Positions 8,376 through 15,851 of a DNA stretch of 23,846 nucleotides are shown here, in pieces. The DNA lies in assembly GCA_023431055.1 (NCBI GenBank), contig JAEYXX010000057.1:1-23846 (forward strand), read 5' to 3'. Made by a program: the position numbers and the translations under genes. Origin of the DNA: Pseudomonadota bacterium (GTDB lineage Bacteria > Pseudomonadota > Gammaproteobacteria > Pseudomonadales > Pseudomonadaceae). Each line of letters opens with the position of its first letter. Positions within the stretch are counted from its first letter, which is position 1. Under the pieces are notes generated by a model. It saw only the letters and a program-made list of their open reading frames with translations, had not been told where the DNA came from and did not search any database.

Positions 8376-8702
8376 TTGAGCGGTATCAAACTGGCGGGGC
8401 TCGCGACTGTCGCCCTGCTACTGGCAGCCTGCAGCAGTCAGCCGGCCGCGCCGGAGCAGTGGAATCGCTGGGTGTGCGACGGCCAGGCCGAGGTCCAATG
8501 GCGCTTCGCCAATGGCAGCTTCGACCAGGTGGACGTGCGCCTGGGCGGTGACGACATCGTCTATCGCCTGACCCAGGAGCCGGCCGCATCCGGCGCGTTG
8601 TACAGCGACGGGCGCCTGTCCTTCCACACCAAGGGTGAGGAAGGCCTGGTTTACTGGACAGCCACCGATGACCTGATAGGCCGCGGCTGCAAGGCGCCCT
8701 GA
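8376..8702 (+). CDS. MliC-like lipoprotein (putative C-type lysozyme inhibitor)
   Basis: A 108-residue lipoprotein. With the TTG start at 8376 it opens SGIKLAGLATVALLLAACSS, a good signal peptide with lipobox LLAAC and Cys19 followed by Ser, predicting the outer membrane. GAGGAGAGG lies just upstream of the TTG. ATG codons further upstream in frame would add a long tail and bury the signal peptide. The mature domain (WVCDGQAEVQWRFANG, then SGALYSDGRLSFHTKGEEG and a terminal Cys region RGCKAP) matches the MliC/PliC fold, with two cysteines placed for the family disulfide. The family inhibits host or competitor C-type lysozyme. The assignment is by pattern; the inhibitory Ser/Lys loop (SFHTKGEE) is only partly like the reference. 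Confidence 0.75.
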   Translation: MSGIKLAGLATVALLLAACSSQPAAPEQWNRWVCDGQAEVQWRFANGSFDQVDVRLGGDDIVYRLTQEPAASGALYSDGRLSFHTKGEEGLVYWTATDDLIGRGCKAP

Positions 8703-8726
8703 GGGCGGCCCCAGGCGGCAGATCCT

Positions 8727-8772
8727 CAGGCTACAGGCCGGCTTTTACCTGAAGCCTGAAGCCTGTAGCCTG
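8727..8772. repeat. Long inverted repeat upstream of fba
   Basis: CAGGCTACAGGC (8727-8738) and GCCTGTAGCCTG (8761-8772) are exact reverse complements with a 22-nt loop. The right side also contains short tandem AAGCCTG/TAGCCTG units. This resembles a dispersed Pseudomonas intergenic repeat. Lying 25 bp before the fba ribosome binding site, it may uncouple fba from the lipoprotein genes or stabilise its mRNA. Confidence 0.65.
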
Positions 8773-8815
8773 TTGCCCTTAATTTTTAACAAACCCATAT
8801 CGGGAGCTTCAAAAA

Positions 8816-9880
8816 ATGGCACTTATCAGCATGCGCCAGATGCTCGACCACGCCGCCGAATTCGGCTACGGCGTGCCGGCCTTCAACGTCAACAACCTCG
8901 AGCAGATGCGCGCCATCATGGAAGCCGCCGACAAGACCGATTCGCCGGTCATCGTCCAGGCCTCCGCTGGTGCCCGCAAGTACGCCGGTGCGCCCTTCCT
9001 GCGCCACCTGATCCTGGCTGCCATCGAAGAGTTCCCGCACATCCCGGTTTGCATGCACCAGGACCACGGCACCAGCCCGGACGTATGCCAGCGCTCTATC
9101 CAGCTGGGCTTTAGCTCGGTGATGATGGACGGTTCGCTGAAAGAAGACGGCAAGACCCCGGCCGACTACGACTACAACGTTCGCGTCACCCAGCAGACCG
9201 TAGCCTTCGCCCACGCCTGCGGTGTGTCCGTGGAAGGTGAGCTGGGCTGCCTGGGCAGCCTGGAAACCGGCATGGCCGGTGAGGAGGATGGCGTCGGCGC
9301 TGAAGGCGTGCTCGATCACAGCCAGTTGCTGACCGATCCGGAAGAAGCGGCGGCCTTCGTCAAGGCCACTCAGGTCGATGCCCTGGCCATCGCCATCGGC
9401 ACCAGTCACGGCGCCTACAAGTTCACCAAGCCGCCAACCGGGGACGTGCTGTCCATCGAGCGCATCAAGGAGATCCACAAGCGCATCCCCAACACCCATC
9501 TGGTGATGCACGGCTCCAGCTCGGTGCCGCAGGACTGGCTGGCGATCATCAACGAGTACGGTGGTGACATCAAGGAAACCTACGGCGTGCCGGTCGAAGA
9601 GATCGTCGAAGGCATCAAGCACGGCGTGCGCAAGGTGAATATCGACACCGACCTGCGCCTGGCCTCCACCGGTGCCATCCGTCGCTTCCTCGAGCAGAAC
9701 AAGGCCGAGTTCGATCCGCGCAAATACTTCGCCAAGACCATCGAAGCCATGCGTGACATCTGCATCGCCCGCTACGAAGCCTTCGGCACTGCCGGCAATG
9801 CCTCGAAGATCAAGCCGATCTCCCTGGAAGGCATGTACAAGCGCTACGCCAGTGGCGAGCTGGCCGCCAAGGTCAACTAA
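8816..9880 (+). CDS. fba: Class II fructose-1,6-bisphosphate aldolase (Calvin-cycle subtype)
   Basis: A zinc-dependent aldolase that interconverts fructose-1,6-bisphosphate with glyceraldehyde-3-phosphate and dihydroxyacetone phosphate. The 354-residue protein has [14 protein letters not shown] at the N-terminus, the zinc/catalytic segment [10 protein letters not shown] (residues 80-89, His81, Asp83, His84), the acidic loop [22 protein letters not shown] and [10 protein letters not shown] with further zinc and phosphate ligands, and [10 protein letters not shown] near the C-terminus. These are typical of the longer CbbA-type class II enzymes, called fda in P. aeruginosa. CGGGAG precedes the ATG at suitable spacing. 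The gene ends the cluster and is followed by a strong terminator. Confidence 0.97.
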   Translation: MALISMRQMLDHAAEFGYGVPAFNVNNLEQMRAIMEAADKTDSPVIVQASAGARKYAGAPFLRHLILAAIEEFPHIPVCMHQDHGTSPDVCQRSIQLGFSSVMMDGSLKEDGKTPADYDYNVRVTQQTVAFAHACGVSVEGELGCLGSLETGMAGEEDGVGAEGVLDHSQLLTDPEEAAAFVKATQVDALAIAIGTSHGAYKFTKPPTGDVLSIERIKEIHKRIPNTHLVMHGSSSVPQDWLAIINEYGGDIKETYGVPVEEIVEGIKHGVRKVNIDTDLRLASTGAIRRFLEQNKAEFDPRKYFAKTIEAMRDICIARYEAFGTAGNASKIKPISLEGMYKRYASGELAAKVN

Positions 9881-9900
9881 GCCAGGCGCGCTGCACGAAA

Positions 9901-9936
9901 AACGCCGCGGCTCCTCACGGAGTCGCGGCGTTTTTT
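9901..9936. terminator. Rho-independent terminator after fba, probably bidirectional
   Basis: A stem of about 14 pairs joins AACGCCGCGGCTCC (9901-9914) to GGAGTCGCGGCGTT (9919-9932), with a TCAC loop and one G-U pair, followed by six T residues. The A run just before the stem (9898-9902) gives a T run on the minus strand, so it should also stop the convergent alginate lyase gene. Confidence 0.93.
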
Positions 9937-9958
9937 ATGGCCTGCTTTTCAGGCCGCG

Positions 9959-10639
9959 TCAGTTCGCTGCGCCGAGCGAGCGGTGTTCGATCGTGAGCAG
10001 ATCGAAGCGCGCGGCGCCGGCTTCGGTTTCATAACCGGTGTTGTCCTGGGTGTAGACCCCGGCCTTGAAGTACAGCGGTTTGACCGCCCAGGTCGGCTCC
10101 ACTCGGGTGTTCCAGTTGATGCTGTTGAGGCTGATGGCCAGGGTGCCATCGGGTTTCAGGTTGATCACATAGCGAAACGGCTGGTTCAGGCGGATGCCGC
10201 TGGCGATGTTCACCACCTGGATCTCCGAGGTTGGCGTCAGGCGGACCTTGGCGACGATGTTGCCGTCGGCGGTCTTGGTCTTGTACTGGTACTCCAGCTT
10301 GAGCAGCGGCTCGGAACTCTTGAAGGCATGAATCTGGCCGATGACGATCTTGCCGGTGGACGGCACTTGGCTGACGCTAAGCGAGGCGCGCAGAAAATTG
10401 TCCGCCTCCGGGTAGGTCCAGTTGCGCAGACGCCCGTCGGCGAAGGTTTCGCGCAGTTCGCTGCGGGGGTACTTCGCGCTCTCGGTCGTGGTGCCGTTGA
10501 CCGGCGCCCAGAAGAAGATGGCACCTTCCTTGGACTGGAAATAGTGATCCTGATAACCACCGGCCAAAACGCGGGTCTCGATGGTGGTAGCCGGAACGCC
10601 GACTGGAATGCTGAGATTCCACATGGCGAGTTCGATCAT
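9959..10639 (-). CDS. PL7-family alginate lyase, no signal peptide
   Basis: Cleaves alginate by beta-elimination. The 226-residue protein is a single PL7 jelly-roll domain with all three hallmark motifs: RSELRE (59-64), QIH (102-104) and YFKAGVYTQ (190-198), which hold the catalytic Arg, Gln, His and Tyr. QIH rather than QVH is usually associated with activity on polyguluronate or mixed blocks. It closely resembles P. aeruginosa PA1167 as I remember it. The ATG at 10639 was chosen over a TTG six bases upstream because AGGAG lies eight bases before it. There is no hydrophobic N-terminus (MIELAMWNLSIPVG), so the enzyme is predicted to be cytoplasmic or exported by another route. It is transcribed alone and converges on the fba terminator. 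Confidence 0.93.
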   Translation of the reverse strand: MIELAMWNLSIPVGVPATTIETRVLAGGYQDHYFQSKEGAIFFWAPVNGTTTESAKYPRSELRETFADGRLRNWTYPEADNFLRASLSVSQVPSTGKIVIGQIHAFKSSEPLLKLEYQYKTKTADGNIVAKVRLTPTSEIQVVNIASGIRLNQPFRYVINLKPDGTLAISLNSINWNTRVEPTWAVKPLYFKAGVYTQDNTGYETEAGAARFDLLTIEHRSLGAAN

Positions 10640-11013
10640 GTTCAAAGCTCCTGAAAGACGGAAACTTCAGTCGAGGGGCACATCTCATCCAGGAGTCAGT
10701 AACGGCTTACTTGGCATTCCAGCCGGTGACGCGCGAGTAGAAGGGTGGCAGGGCTGCCTGTCACGGCGACGAATGCGCTCGTGGCGCGCTTTATAACGGC
10801 AAGTCAGGCGAAAGCGTGATAGCTGTTTGTCGGCTTATTGGCGCCAATATAAAGTCATTATCATTGGCGCTTCCGCTCCACTGCGCAGCCCCCTCGAACG
10901 CCGGGGGTTGGCGCGGCTCCAGGGGCAGGTAAAACCCTGTAAAACACCCGGGGCATAACGGCTGTTGGGGTGCGCCATAATTCGCGCACTGTCGTTCCAG
11001 GAAGCACCTCTCC
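10640..11013. other. Non-coding region between alginate lyase and membrane protein gene
   Basis: This 374-bp divergent region should hold the promoters of both flanking genes. It contains the palindrome described at 10836-10849, a GC hairpin CCCCC/GGGGG (10889-10893 with 10903-10907), a twice-repeated GTAAAAC near 10929-10946, and a possible -10 box CATAAT (10976-10981) for the rightward gene without a good -35. I see no coding potential with a ribosome binding site. Confidence 0.6.
10836..10849. promoter_or_regulatory. 14-bp palindrome with a nearby half-site, candidate operator
   Basis: TATTGGCGCCAATA is perfectly palindromic. Its half ATTGGCGC recurs at 10863-10870, 26 bp downstream (start to start). 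The palindrome lies between TTGTCG (10827-10832) and an A/T-rich TAAAGT (10850-10855), which could be -35 and -10 boxes with 17-bp spacing. A repressor binding here would block that promoter. The cognate protein is unknown and does not obviously lie in this window. Confidence 0.45.
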
Positions 11014-11490
11014 ATGTCCAGCAAGCCGCGCCTGTTGCTCGCTTTCGTCCTTGCCGTGTTGCTGGCTTCGCTGCTTGCCTCGATCTTTCAGACCCAGACC
11101 AATCTTGCCGCGCTGCAGGCGCTGGGTGCGCCGGTGCCGCTGGAGGTGCGGGTCGGCACCACCTTTCTCGACCTGCTCGGTTTTGCCCCGACTTTCATCC
11201 TGCTCAGTGCGCTGGGCTTTCTTGTCGCCCTGCCAGCGGCCGCCTGGTTCGCCAGACGCATGCCGATGCTGCGTTGGTTGATTTTCGTGCTGGCCGGCGC
11301 AATGGCCATCTGGTCGGCACTGGCCCTGGCCAATGCCGTAGCGCCGATGCCGACGCTGATCGCCGCTGATCGCAGCTCGTTCGGCACGCTGGGGCTGATG
11401 GCCTGCGGCAGCGTCGGTGCACTGCTGTTCGGCCTGCTTGGTCGTCAGGCGCGCTATCGCACGCAGCCGACTTCTTCCGACTCCCTGTGA
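11014..11490 (+). CDS. Small four-helix membrane protein of unknown function
   Basis: A 158-residue hydrophobic protein that I do not recognise. Four membrane segments are likely, at about residues 6-25, 52-75, 86-110 and 124-144, with a basic cytoplasmic-looking N-terminus (MSSKPR) and a basic, Ser/Thr-rich C-terminal tail. An extracytoplasmic loop between helices 1 and 2 contains FQTQTNLAALQALGAPVP. AGGAA lies upstream of the ATG at fair distance. The stop is 13 bp before the sugar dehydrogenase gene, so the two are probably co-transcribed. Confidence 0.75.
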   Translation: MSSKPRLLLAFVLAVLLASLLASIFQTQTNLAALQALGAPVPLEVRVGTTFLDLLGFAPTFILLSALGFLVALPAAAWFARRMPMLRWLIFVLAGAMAIWSALALANAVAPMPTLIAADRSSFGTLGLMACGSVGALLFGLLGRQARYRTQPTSSDSL

Positions 11491-11503
11491 CAAGGCGTTG
11501 CCC

Positions 11504-12604
11504 ATGTTGAGAAGCACCCGCGCGCTGTTGCTCGGCGCCCTGTTGGTCAGTACGCCGCTGCTGGCGCTGGATTACCGCATTGAAACCTTCAGCGAAGGCC
11601 TGGAGAACCCCTGGGCCATGGCCTTCCTGCCGGATGGGCGCATGCTGGTCACCGAGCGCGTCGGGCGCCTGCGCATCATCGAAACCGACGGCAGTGTCGA
11701 CCCCGAGCCGGTTGCCGGCCTGCCGGAAATCTTCATCGCCGCTCAGGCCGGGCTGATGGAAGTGGCGCTGGATCCGGACTATCGCGACAACCGCTGGCTG
11801 TACCTGAGCTATGCGCACGGTTCGCAGGAGGCCAACAACACGCGTCTGGCCCGTGCCCGGCTGGTGGATGACGAGCTGCGCGACTTCGAGGTGCTGTTCA
11901 CCGCGCAGCCGCTCAAGGCCGGCGCCGCACACTATGGCGGGCGTATCGCCTTTCTTGCCGACAAGACCCTGGTGCTGACCCTGGGTGACGGTTTCGACTG
12001 GCGCGAGCAGGCGCAGAACCCCGCCAATCATCTGGGCAAGATCGTGCGCCTGAATCGAGACGGCAGCGTGCCGCAGGACAACCCGCTGGTGGCGCAGGAG
12101 GGCGCTGCGGCGGAGATCTACAGCCTGGGTCATCGCAACGTGCAGGGAATCTTCTTCGATGCCGAGAGTGATCGTCTGTATAGCCATGAGCATGGCCCGC
12201 GCGGCGGCGACGAACTCAACCTGATCGAGCCCGGCAACAACTACGGTTGGCCGCTGGCGACCTTCGGCATCGATTACACCGGTGCGCGGGTCAGCCCCTA
12301 CACCGAGTTGCCCGGCCTGACCCAGCCACTGCTGCACTGGACGCCGTCGGTGGCGCCTTCGAGCCTGACGCTGTATCGCGGCGGGCTGTTTCCCGACTGG
12401 CAGGGCGATCTGTTCGCCGCCACCCTGGCCGAGCGCAGCGTACGCCGTATCCGAGTGCGCGACGGCATGCTGGCCGGCGAGGAGATTCTCTTCGAGGAGC
12501 TGGCCGAGCGTATTCGCGACGTACGCAGCGGGCCGGATGGCGCCCTCTATCTGCTCACCGACAATCCGCAGGGGCGCCTGTTGCGTGTGGTGCCCAGCGA
12601 GTAG
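11504..12604 (+). CDS. PQQ-dependent sugar dehydrogenase family protein (YliI/Asd-like, six-bladed propeller)
   Basis: A 366-residue protein of the soluble aldose sugar dehydrogenase family, which oxidises aldoses in the periplasm using pyrroloquinoline quinone and calcium. The N-terminus MLRSTRALLLGALLVSTPLLA is a signal peptide, with the mature protein probably starting near LDYRIETF. Family motifs are ENPWAMAFLPDGRMLVTER, the active-site AAHYGGRIAF with the conserved His and Arg, GHRNVQGIFFD, and EHGPRGGDELNLIEPGNNYG, where calcium and PQQ ligands lie. The ATG at 11504 was chosen because it opens the signal peptide; earlier in-frame starts overlap the preceding gene. The actual substrate is unknown, and many homologues have no demonstrated physiological substrate. 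Confidence 0.9.
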   Translation: MLRSTRALLLGALLVSTPLLALDYRIETFSEGLENPWAMAFLPDGRMLVTERVGRLRIIETDGSVDPEPVAGLPEIFIAAQAGLMEVALDPDYRDNRWLYLSYAHGSQEANNTRLARARLVDDELRDFEVLFTAQPLKAGAAHYGGRIAFLADKTLVLTLGDGFDWREQAQNPANHLGKIVRLNRDGSVPQDNPLVAQEGAAAEIYSLGHRNVQGIFFDAESDRLYSHEHGPRGGDELNLIEPGNNYGWPLATFGIDYTGARVSPYTELPGLTQPLLHWTPSVAPSSLTLYRGGLFPDWQGDLFAATLAERSVRRIRVRDGMLAGEEILFEELAERIRDVRSGPDGALYLLTDNPQGRLLRVVPSE

Positions 12605-12652
12605 GGCGCTATCCGTTACACTGGTGGTCCTGATGAACAAGGGACCTGAGCG

Positions 12653-13144
12653 GTGAAGTATCTACAGGGTTATCCGGTTGCCGTGCAGCAGCAGGTCCGC
12701 CAGCTGATCGCCGATGATCGGCTGGGCGACTACCTGGCGCAGCGCTATCCCGGCCGCCACGAGGTGCAGAGCGACAAGGCGCTGTACGGCTATGTAATGG
12801 CCCTCAAGCAGGAACACCTGAAGAACGCGCCGGCCATCGACAAGGTGCTCTACGACAATCGCCTCGACCTCACTCATCGCGCGTTGGGGCTGCACACCGC
12901 GATCTCGCGGGTGCAGGGCGGCAAGCTCAAGGCGAAGAAGGAGATTCGCGTCGCCTCGCTGTTTCGCGACGCTGCGCCGGCCTTTTTGCAGATGATCGTG
13001 GTGCACGAGTTGGCGCACCTGAAAGAGAGCGATCACAACAAGGCGTTCTACAAGCTGTGCGACCACATGCTGCCGGGCTATGCGCAGATCGAGTTCGACC
13101 TGCGCATGTTCCTGACCTGGCGTGAGATGACAGCGGCGAACTGA
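12653..13144 (+). CDS. YgjP-like zinc metallopeptidase (DUF45/M48-related)
   Basis: A 163-residue cytoplasmic protein with a zinc-protease motif: VVHELAHLKESDHNKAF holds HExxH (His118, Glu119, His122) and a third His (His128) ten residues after Glu119's neighbour His118. CDHMLPGY follows, as in the YgjP/SprT-like DUF45 group. The N-terminal half (YLQGYPVAVQQQVRQLI) is helical. It starts with GTG at 12653, with AAGGGA upstream, 48 bp after the sugar dehydrogenase stop. A TACACT box at 12617-12622 could be a -10 of its own promoter. No substrate is known for these short proteins. Confidence 0.85.
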   Translation: MKYLQGYPVAVQQQVRQLIADDRLGDYLAQRYPGRHEVQSDKALYGYVMALKQEHLKNAPAIDKVLYDNRLDLTHRALGLHTAISRVQGGKLKAKKEIRVASLFRDAAPAFLQMIVVHELAHLKESDHNKAFYKLCDHMLPGYAQIEFDLRMFLTWREMTAAN

Positions 13145-13169
13145 GCCGCCGATGTGCTGACCTGTGAGC

Positions 13170-13403
13170 TCAGCCGTGCAGGCGCACGTTGAGCTGGTCG
13201 ACCACTGGCGCCCAGTCGGCGTCTTCGAGAATTTCCTCGCGCAGCAGCGCGGCCTGCGCCGGCGTCCAGAACGGGGCGTCGGACAACTTACATGCGTCCG
13301 GCAAGGGCGAATGGGTGCTGATGAAGGCGTTGATGCTGGCCGGATCGTCGGGCAGGCCGAGCTGCTTGAACAGGGCCGGCAGGCTGTGCACTGGCGTTTC
13401 CAT
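13170..13403 (-). CDS. DUF2789 family protein
   Basis: A 77-residue soluble protein of unknown function matching the DUF2789 pattern: METPVHSLPALFKQLGLPDD, SINAFISTHSPLPDA, then the characteristic DAPFWTPAQAALLREEILED and a C-terminal ADWAPVVDQLNVRL. It looks all-helical and acidic. The ATG at 13403 has GGAG eight bases upstream; an ATG at 13430 would add nine residues without a ribosome binding site. It converges with the metallopeptidase gene with only 25 bp between the stops and no clear terminator. It is last in the minus-strand series that starts with the YccS-like gene. Confidence 0.85.
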   Translation of the reverse strand: METPVHSLPALFKQLGLPDDPASINAFISTHSPLPDACKLSDAPFWTPAQAALLREEILEDADWAPVVDQLNVRLHG

Positions 13404-13464
13404 GGTGGCTTCTCCAAACCTGGGGTTCATCGTTATTTACCCGCTCCGGCTCGGATAGTTCCGC

Positions 13465-13947
13465 TCATAGCGCCTGCAGCACTTCGAACACCTGCAGGCG
13501 ATTGCCCATCGGCAGATTGATTTCATCGCCGGGGCGTTTGCCGAGCAGCAGCCGCCCCAGCGGTGCGGCATTGCCCAGTACCTGGACGCTCTGGCTCGCA
13601 TGCTGCAGCTTCATGCTCGCGCCTTGCGGGCCAAGAAACAGCCATTGCGCGTGGCCATCCTCGCTGGCCAGCAGAATCAGCGCGCCCAGTTCGATGCCCT
13701 GAGCCTCGTCGAAGGGGCGCGGGCGCAGCTGGCGCCAGGTGATCAGGGTCTGGCGCAGCTCTTCGACTCGGCGTGCCTGGCCGCTGGCCAGATAGGCGGC
13801 CTCCAGGCCCAGGGTGTCGTATTTGTTCTCGGCGACGTTCTCTTCATGGGTGGCCGCTTCATGGGCGGTGAGGGCGGCGAGGCTGGCCTGTTCGAGGTCG
13901 GCCTGCAGATGGGTGAGCACGTCTTGCAGCAGCAGAGTCTTGTCCAT
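13465..13947 (-). CDS. GreA/GreB-like transcription factor homologue
   Basis: A 160-residue protein with the two-part layout of Gre factors. Residues about 1-75 are an alpha-helical coiled coil, and residues about 85-160 are a small beta domain resembling the Gre C-terminal FKBP-like fold (ASMKLQHASQSVQVLGNAAPL, then the segment LGRLLLGKRPGDEINLP). Gre proteins bind in the RNA polymerase secondary channel and use acidic residues at the coiled-coil tip to promote transcript cleavage. Here the tip reads THEENVAENKYDT (33-45), acidic but different from the GDLKENAEY of GreA. It is therefore probably a paralogue or anti-factor rather than GreA itself. No good ribosome binding site precedes the ATG at 13947. 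Confidence 0.8.
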   Translation of the reverse strand: MDKTLLLQDVLTHLQADLEQASLAALTAHEAATHEENVAENKYDTLGLEAAYLASGQARRVEELRQTLITWRQLRPRPFDEAQGIELGALILLASEDGHAQWLFLGPQGASMKLQHASQSVQVLGNAAPLGRLLLGKRPGDEINLPMGNRLQVFEVLQAL

Positions 13948-13985
13948 GGTGCGCTATTTGGGCGGTGACGAGATGGGGCAAGCCC

Positions 13986-15794
13986 CTATTCAGGATGCGG
14001 GGTGGCCAGTTGCACGCGATTGCGTCCGGCGGCCTTGGCCCGGTACATGGCGGCGTCGGCCAGACGGATCAGCGTGGTGGCATCGTCGCCGCCGCGGGTC
14101 AGGGCGATACCGATGCTGGCGCCGACGCGCACGGCACGATCTTCCAGATACATCGGCGTGTCCAGCCCTTCCAGCAGGCGCTTGGCCAGGTCGTGGGCAT
14201 CTTCGGCCGATTGCACATTCTCGCAGACCACCACGAACTCGTCGCCGCCCAGGCGCGCCGGCAGATCGGCATCGCGGATGTACTGACGCAGTCGCTCGGC
14301 GATTTCGGCCAGTACCAGGTCGCCAAAGCCGTGGCTGTGCTGGTCGTTGATCGGTTTGAAACCGTCCAGGTCGATCAGCATCACCGCCAGCAGTTCGTTA
14401 CGCCGCAGGCTGCGCGCCAGCGCCTGGTCCAGATGCTGTTGCAGGGCTGTGCGATTGGCCAGGCCGGTCAGCGGGTCCTGCAGCGCCAGCTCGCTGAGGC
14501 GCTGGTTGGCCTGCTCCAGCGCCAGGGTGCGTTCGGTGACGCGTTGCGCCAGGATCTGCTCGTTGAGCTGCAGCGCCGCCTCGCGCTGGCGCTTGAGTTC
14601 GTTGAAGCGTGCGGCCAGGGCGAAGGACAGCAGGATCATCTCCAGCCCCGAGCCGATCTGCATGGCGTACAGGGTGATGAAGTTCGACGGAATCAGGGCG
14701 AAGTTGCGCAGTGCCAGCAGCACTGCCCCCGTCAGCAGCATCAGCCAGGCCAGGGCGAACAGGCGCGCACCGGGCACGCGGTAACCGACGCAGACGAAGC
14801 TGGTGACCAGCAGCGTCAGGGTGGCGATCAGGCCGGTTATCGACATCAGTTGCAAGGCGCGCTGCAGCGGCAGCAGGACACTGGCCAATACGGCGGCGCC
14901 AATGGCAATGCACAGCAGCAACAGGCCCTTGTCCCAGCGTGGCAGCCACTGGCGGGTATCGAGAAAGCTGCGGGCGAACACCACCGCCAGCAATGCCGCC
15001 GAGGTCAGGCTGAGCGGCAGCATGCGGTTGCTCCAGGGCGCAGCGTCGGACCACAGATACTGCGCGCCAAGGCCGTTGAGCGACAGTACGCTGAGGGCGA
15101 AGGCGAACATGAACAGCACGTAGTTGAGAAAGGGGCGTTCGCGCAGGGCGAGAAACAGCAGCAGGTTGTACAGGCCCAGCGCGATCAGCACGCCGAAGTA
15201 GATGGCGTGCACCAGATAGCCGCCCTGGCTGTGCTGCTCGAAATCGCGCAGCGACATCAGCGCACCGCTGAGGGTCATGCTGCCACGCGAATCGACGCGC
15301 AAAAACAGCGTGCGCTGCTCGCCAGGTTGCAGAGTGATTTCGAATACCGGATAGCGATGGCCGACGGCGCGCTCGGCGTAGGGCACGGTATCGCCGCTGC
15401 GTGACTCGCGCACGCCATCGGCGCCGATGTCGTACAGGCGGACTTCATCCAGTGAGGCGTAGTTCAGCTCCAGGCGCCAGACACGCGTTTGCCGAGCGTC
15501 CGATTGCAGTGCCAGGCGCAACCAGATCACCCCCGGCACGTAGCCGAAGCTCAGATCGCGGCGGCTCAGCGAGGAGTGAAACGGCGCGTCGGCGGTGCGC
15601 ACATCGTCCAGGCTCAGCGTGCCCTGCGGGTCGGCGAGAAAATCCACCAGGCCGTAAAGATCCTGCGGCGCGCTGGCATCGTCCAGGCGCGTGGCGGCGT
15701 AAGAGAACTGGCTGGTCAGAAGCAGGCAATACACCAGCAGCAGGCCCGACAACGAGGTCGCTAAGGCTGGAAGGGTGCTTCGCTTGGCTGACAT
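13986..15794 (-). CDS. Membrane diguanylate cyclase (7TMR-DISMED2 + 7TM-DISM + GGDEF)
   Basis: Predicted to make cyclic di-GMP from two GTP in response to a periplasmic signal. The 602-residue protein has an N-terminal hydrophobic signal/anchor (LSGLLLVYCLLLTSQFSYAA) and a periplasmic DISMED2 beta domain at about 35-170 (the segment LSFGYVPGVIWLRLAL fits it). Seven membrane helices follow at about 180-380, then a coiled coil (AALQLNEQILAQRVTERTLA), and a C-terminal GGDEF domain with an intact GGDEF at 516-520. The inhibitory RxxD site is also intact (Arg507-Asp510, five residues before GGDEF), so feedback inhibition is expected. No EAL domain is present. The ATG at 15794 was preferred to a TTG at 15842 that nearly touches the YccS gene. 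It follows that gene by 57 bp on the same strand. Confidence 0.92.
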   Translation of the reverse strand: MSAKRSTLPALATSLSGLLLVYCLLLTSQFSYAATRLDDASAPQDLYGLVDFLADPQGTLSLDDVRTADAPFHSSLSRRDLSFGYVPGVIWLRLALQSDARQTRVWRLELNYASLDEVRLYDIGADGVRESRSGDTVPYAERAVGHRYPVFEITLQPGEQRTLFLRVDSRGSMTLSGALMSLRDFEQHSQGGYLVHAIYFGVLIALGLYNLLLFLALRERPFLNYVLFMFAFALSVLSLNGLGAQYLWSDAAPWSNRMLPLSLTSAALLAVVFARSFLDTRQWLPRWDKGLLLLCIAIGAAVLASVLLPLQRALQLMSITGLIATLTLLVTSFVCVGYRVPGARLFALAWLMLLTGAVLLALRNFALIPSNFITLYAMQIGSGLEMILLSFALAARFNELKRQREAALQLNEQILAQRVTERTLALEQANQRLSELALQDPLTGLANRTALQQHLDQALARSLRRNELLAVMLIDLDGFKPINDQHSHGFGDLVLAEIAERLRQYIRDADLPARLGGDEFVVVCENVQSAEDAHDLAKRLLEGLDTPMYLEDRAVRVGASIGIALTRGGDDATTLIRLADAAMYRAKAAGRNRVQLATPHPE

Positions 15795-15851
15795 GGGCTG
15801 TGCCTGGGAAATAGGCGTTGTCAGATAGTGGCAGAAAGCCAAGCGGCGCGG

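Noticed and set aside
10851..10865. Fur box-like sequence (CATTATCATT)
   Set aside because: Only one half of the 7-1-7 Fur pattern is matched; the other half does not fit.
13156..13174. GCTGA/TCAGC hairpin between convergent genes as a terminator
   Set aside because: The stem is only five pairs, has no T run, and overlaps the DUF2789 stop codon.
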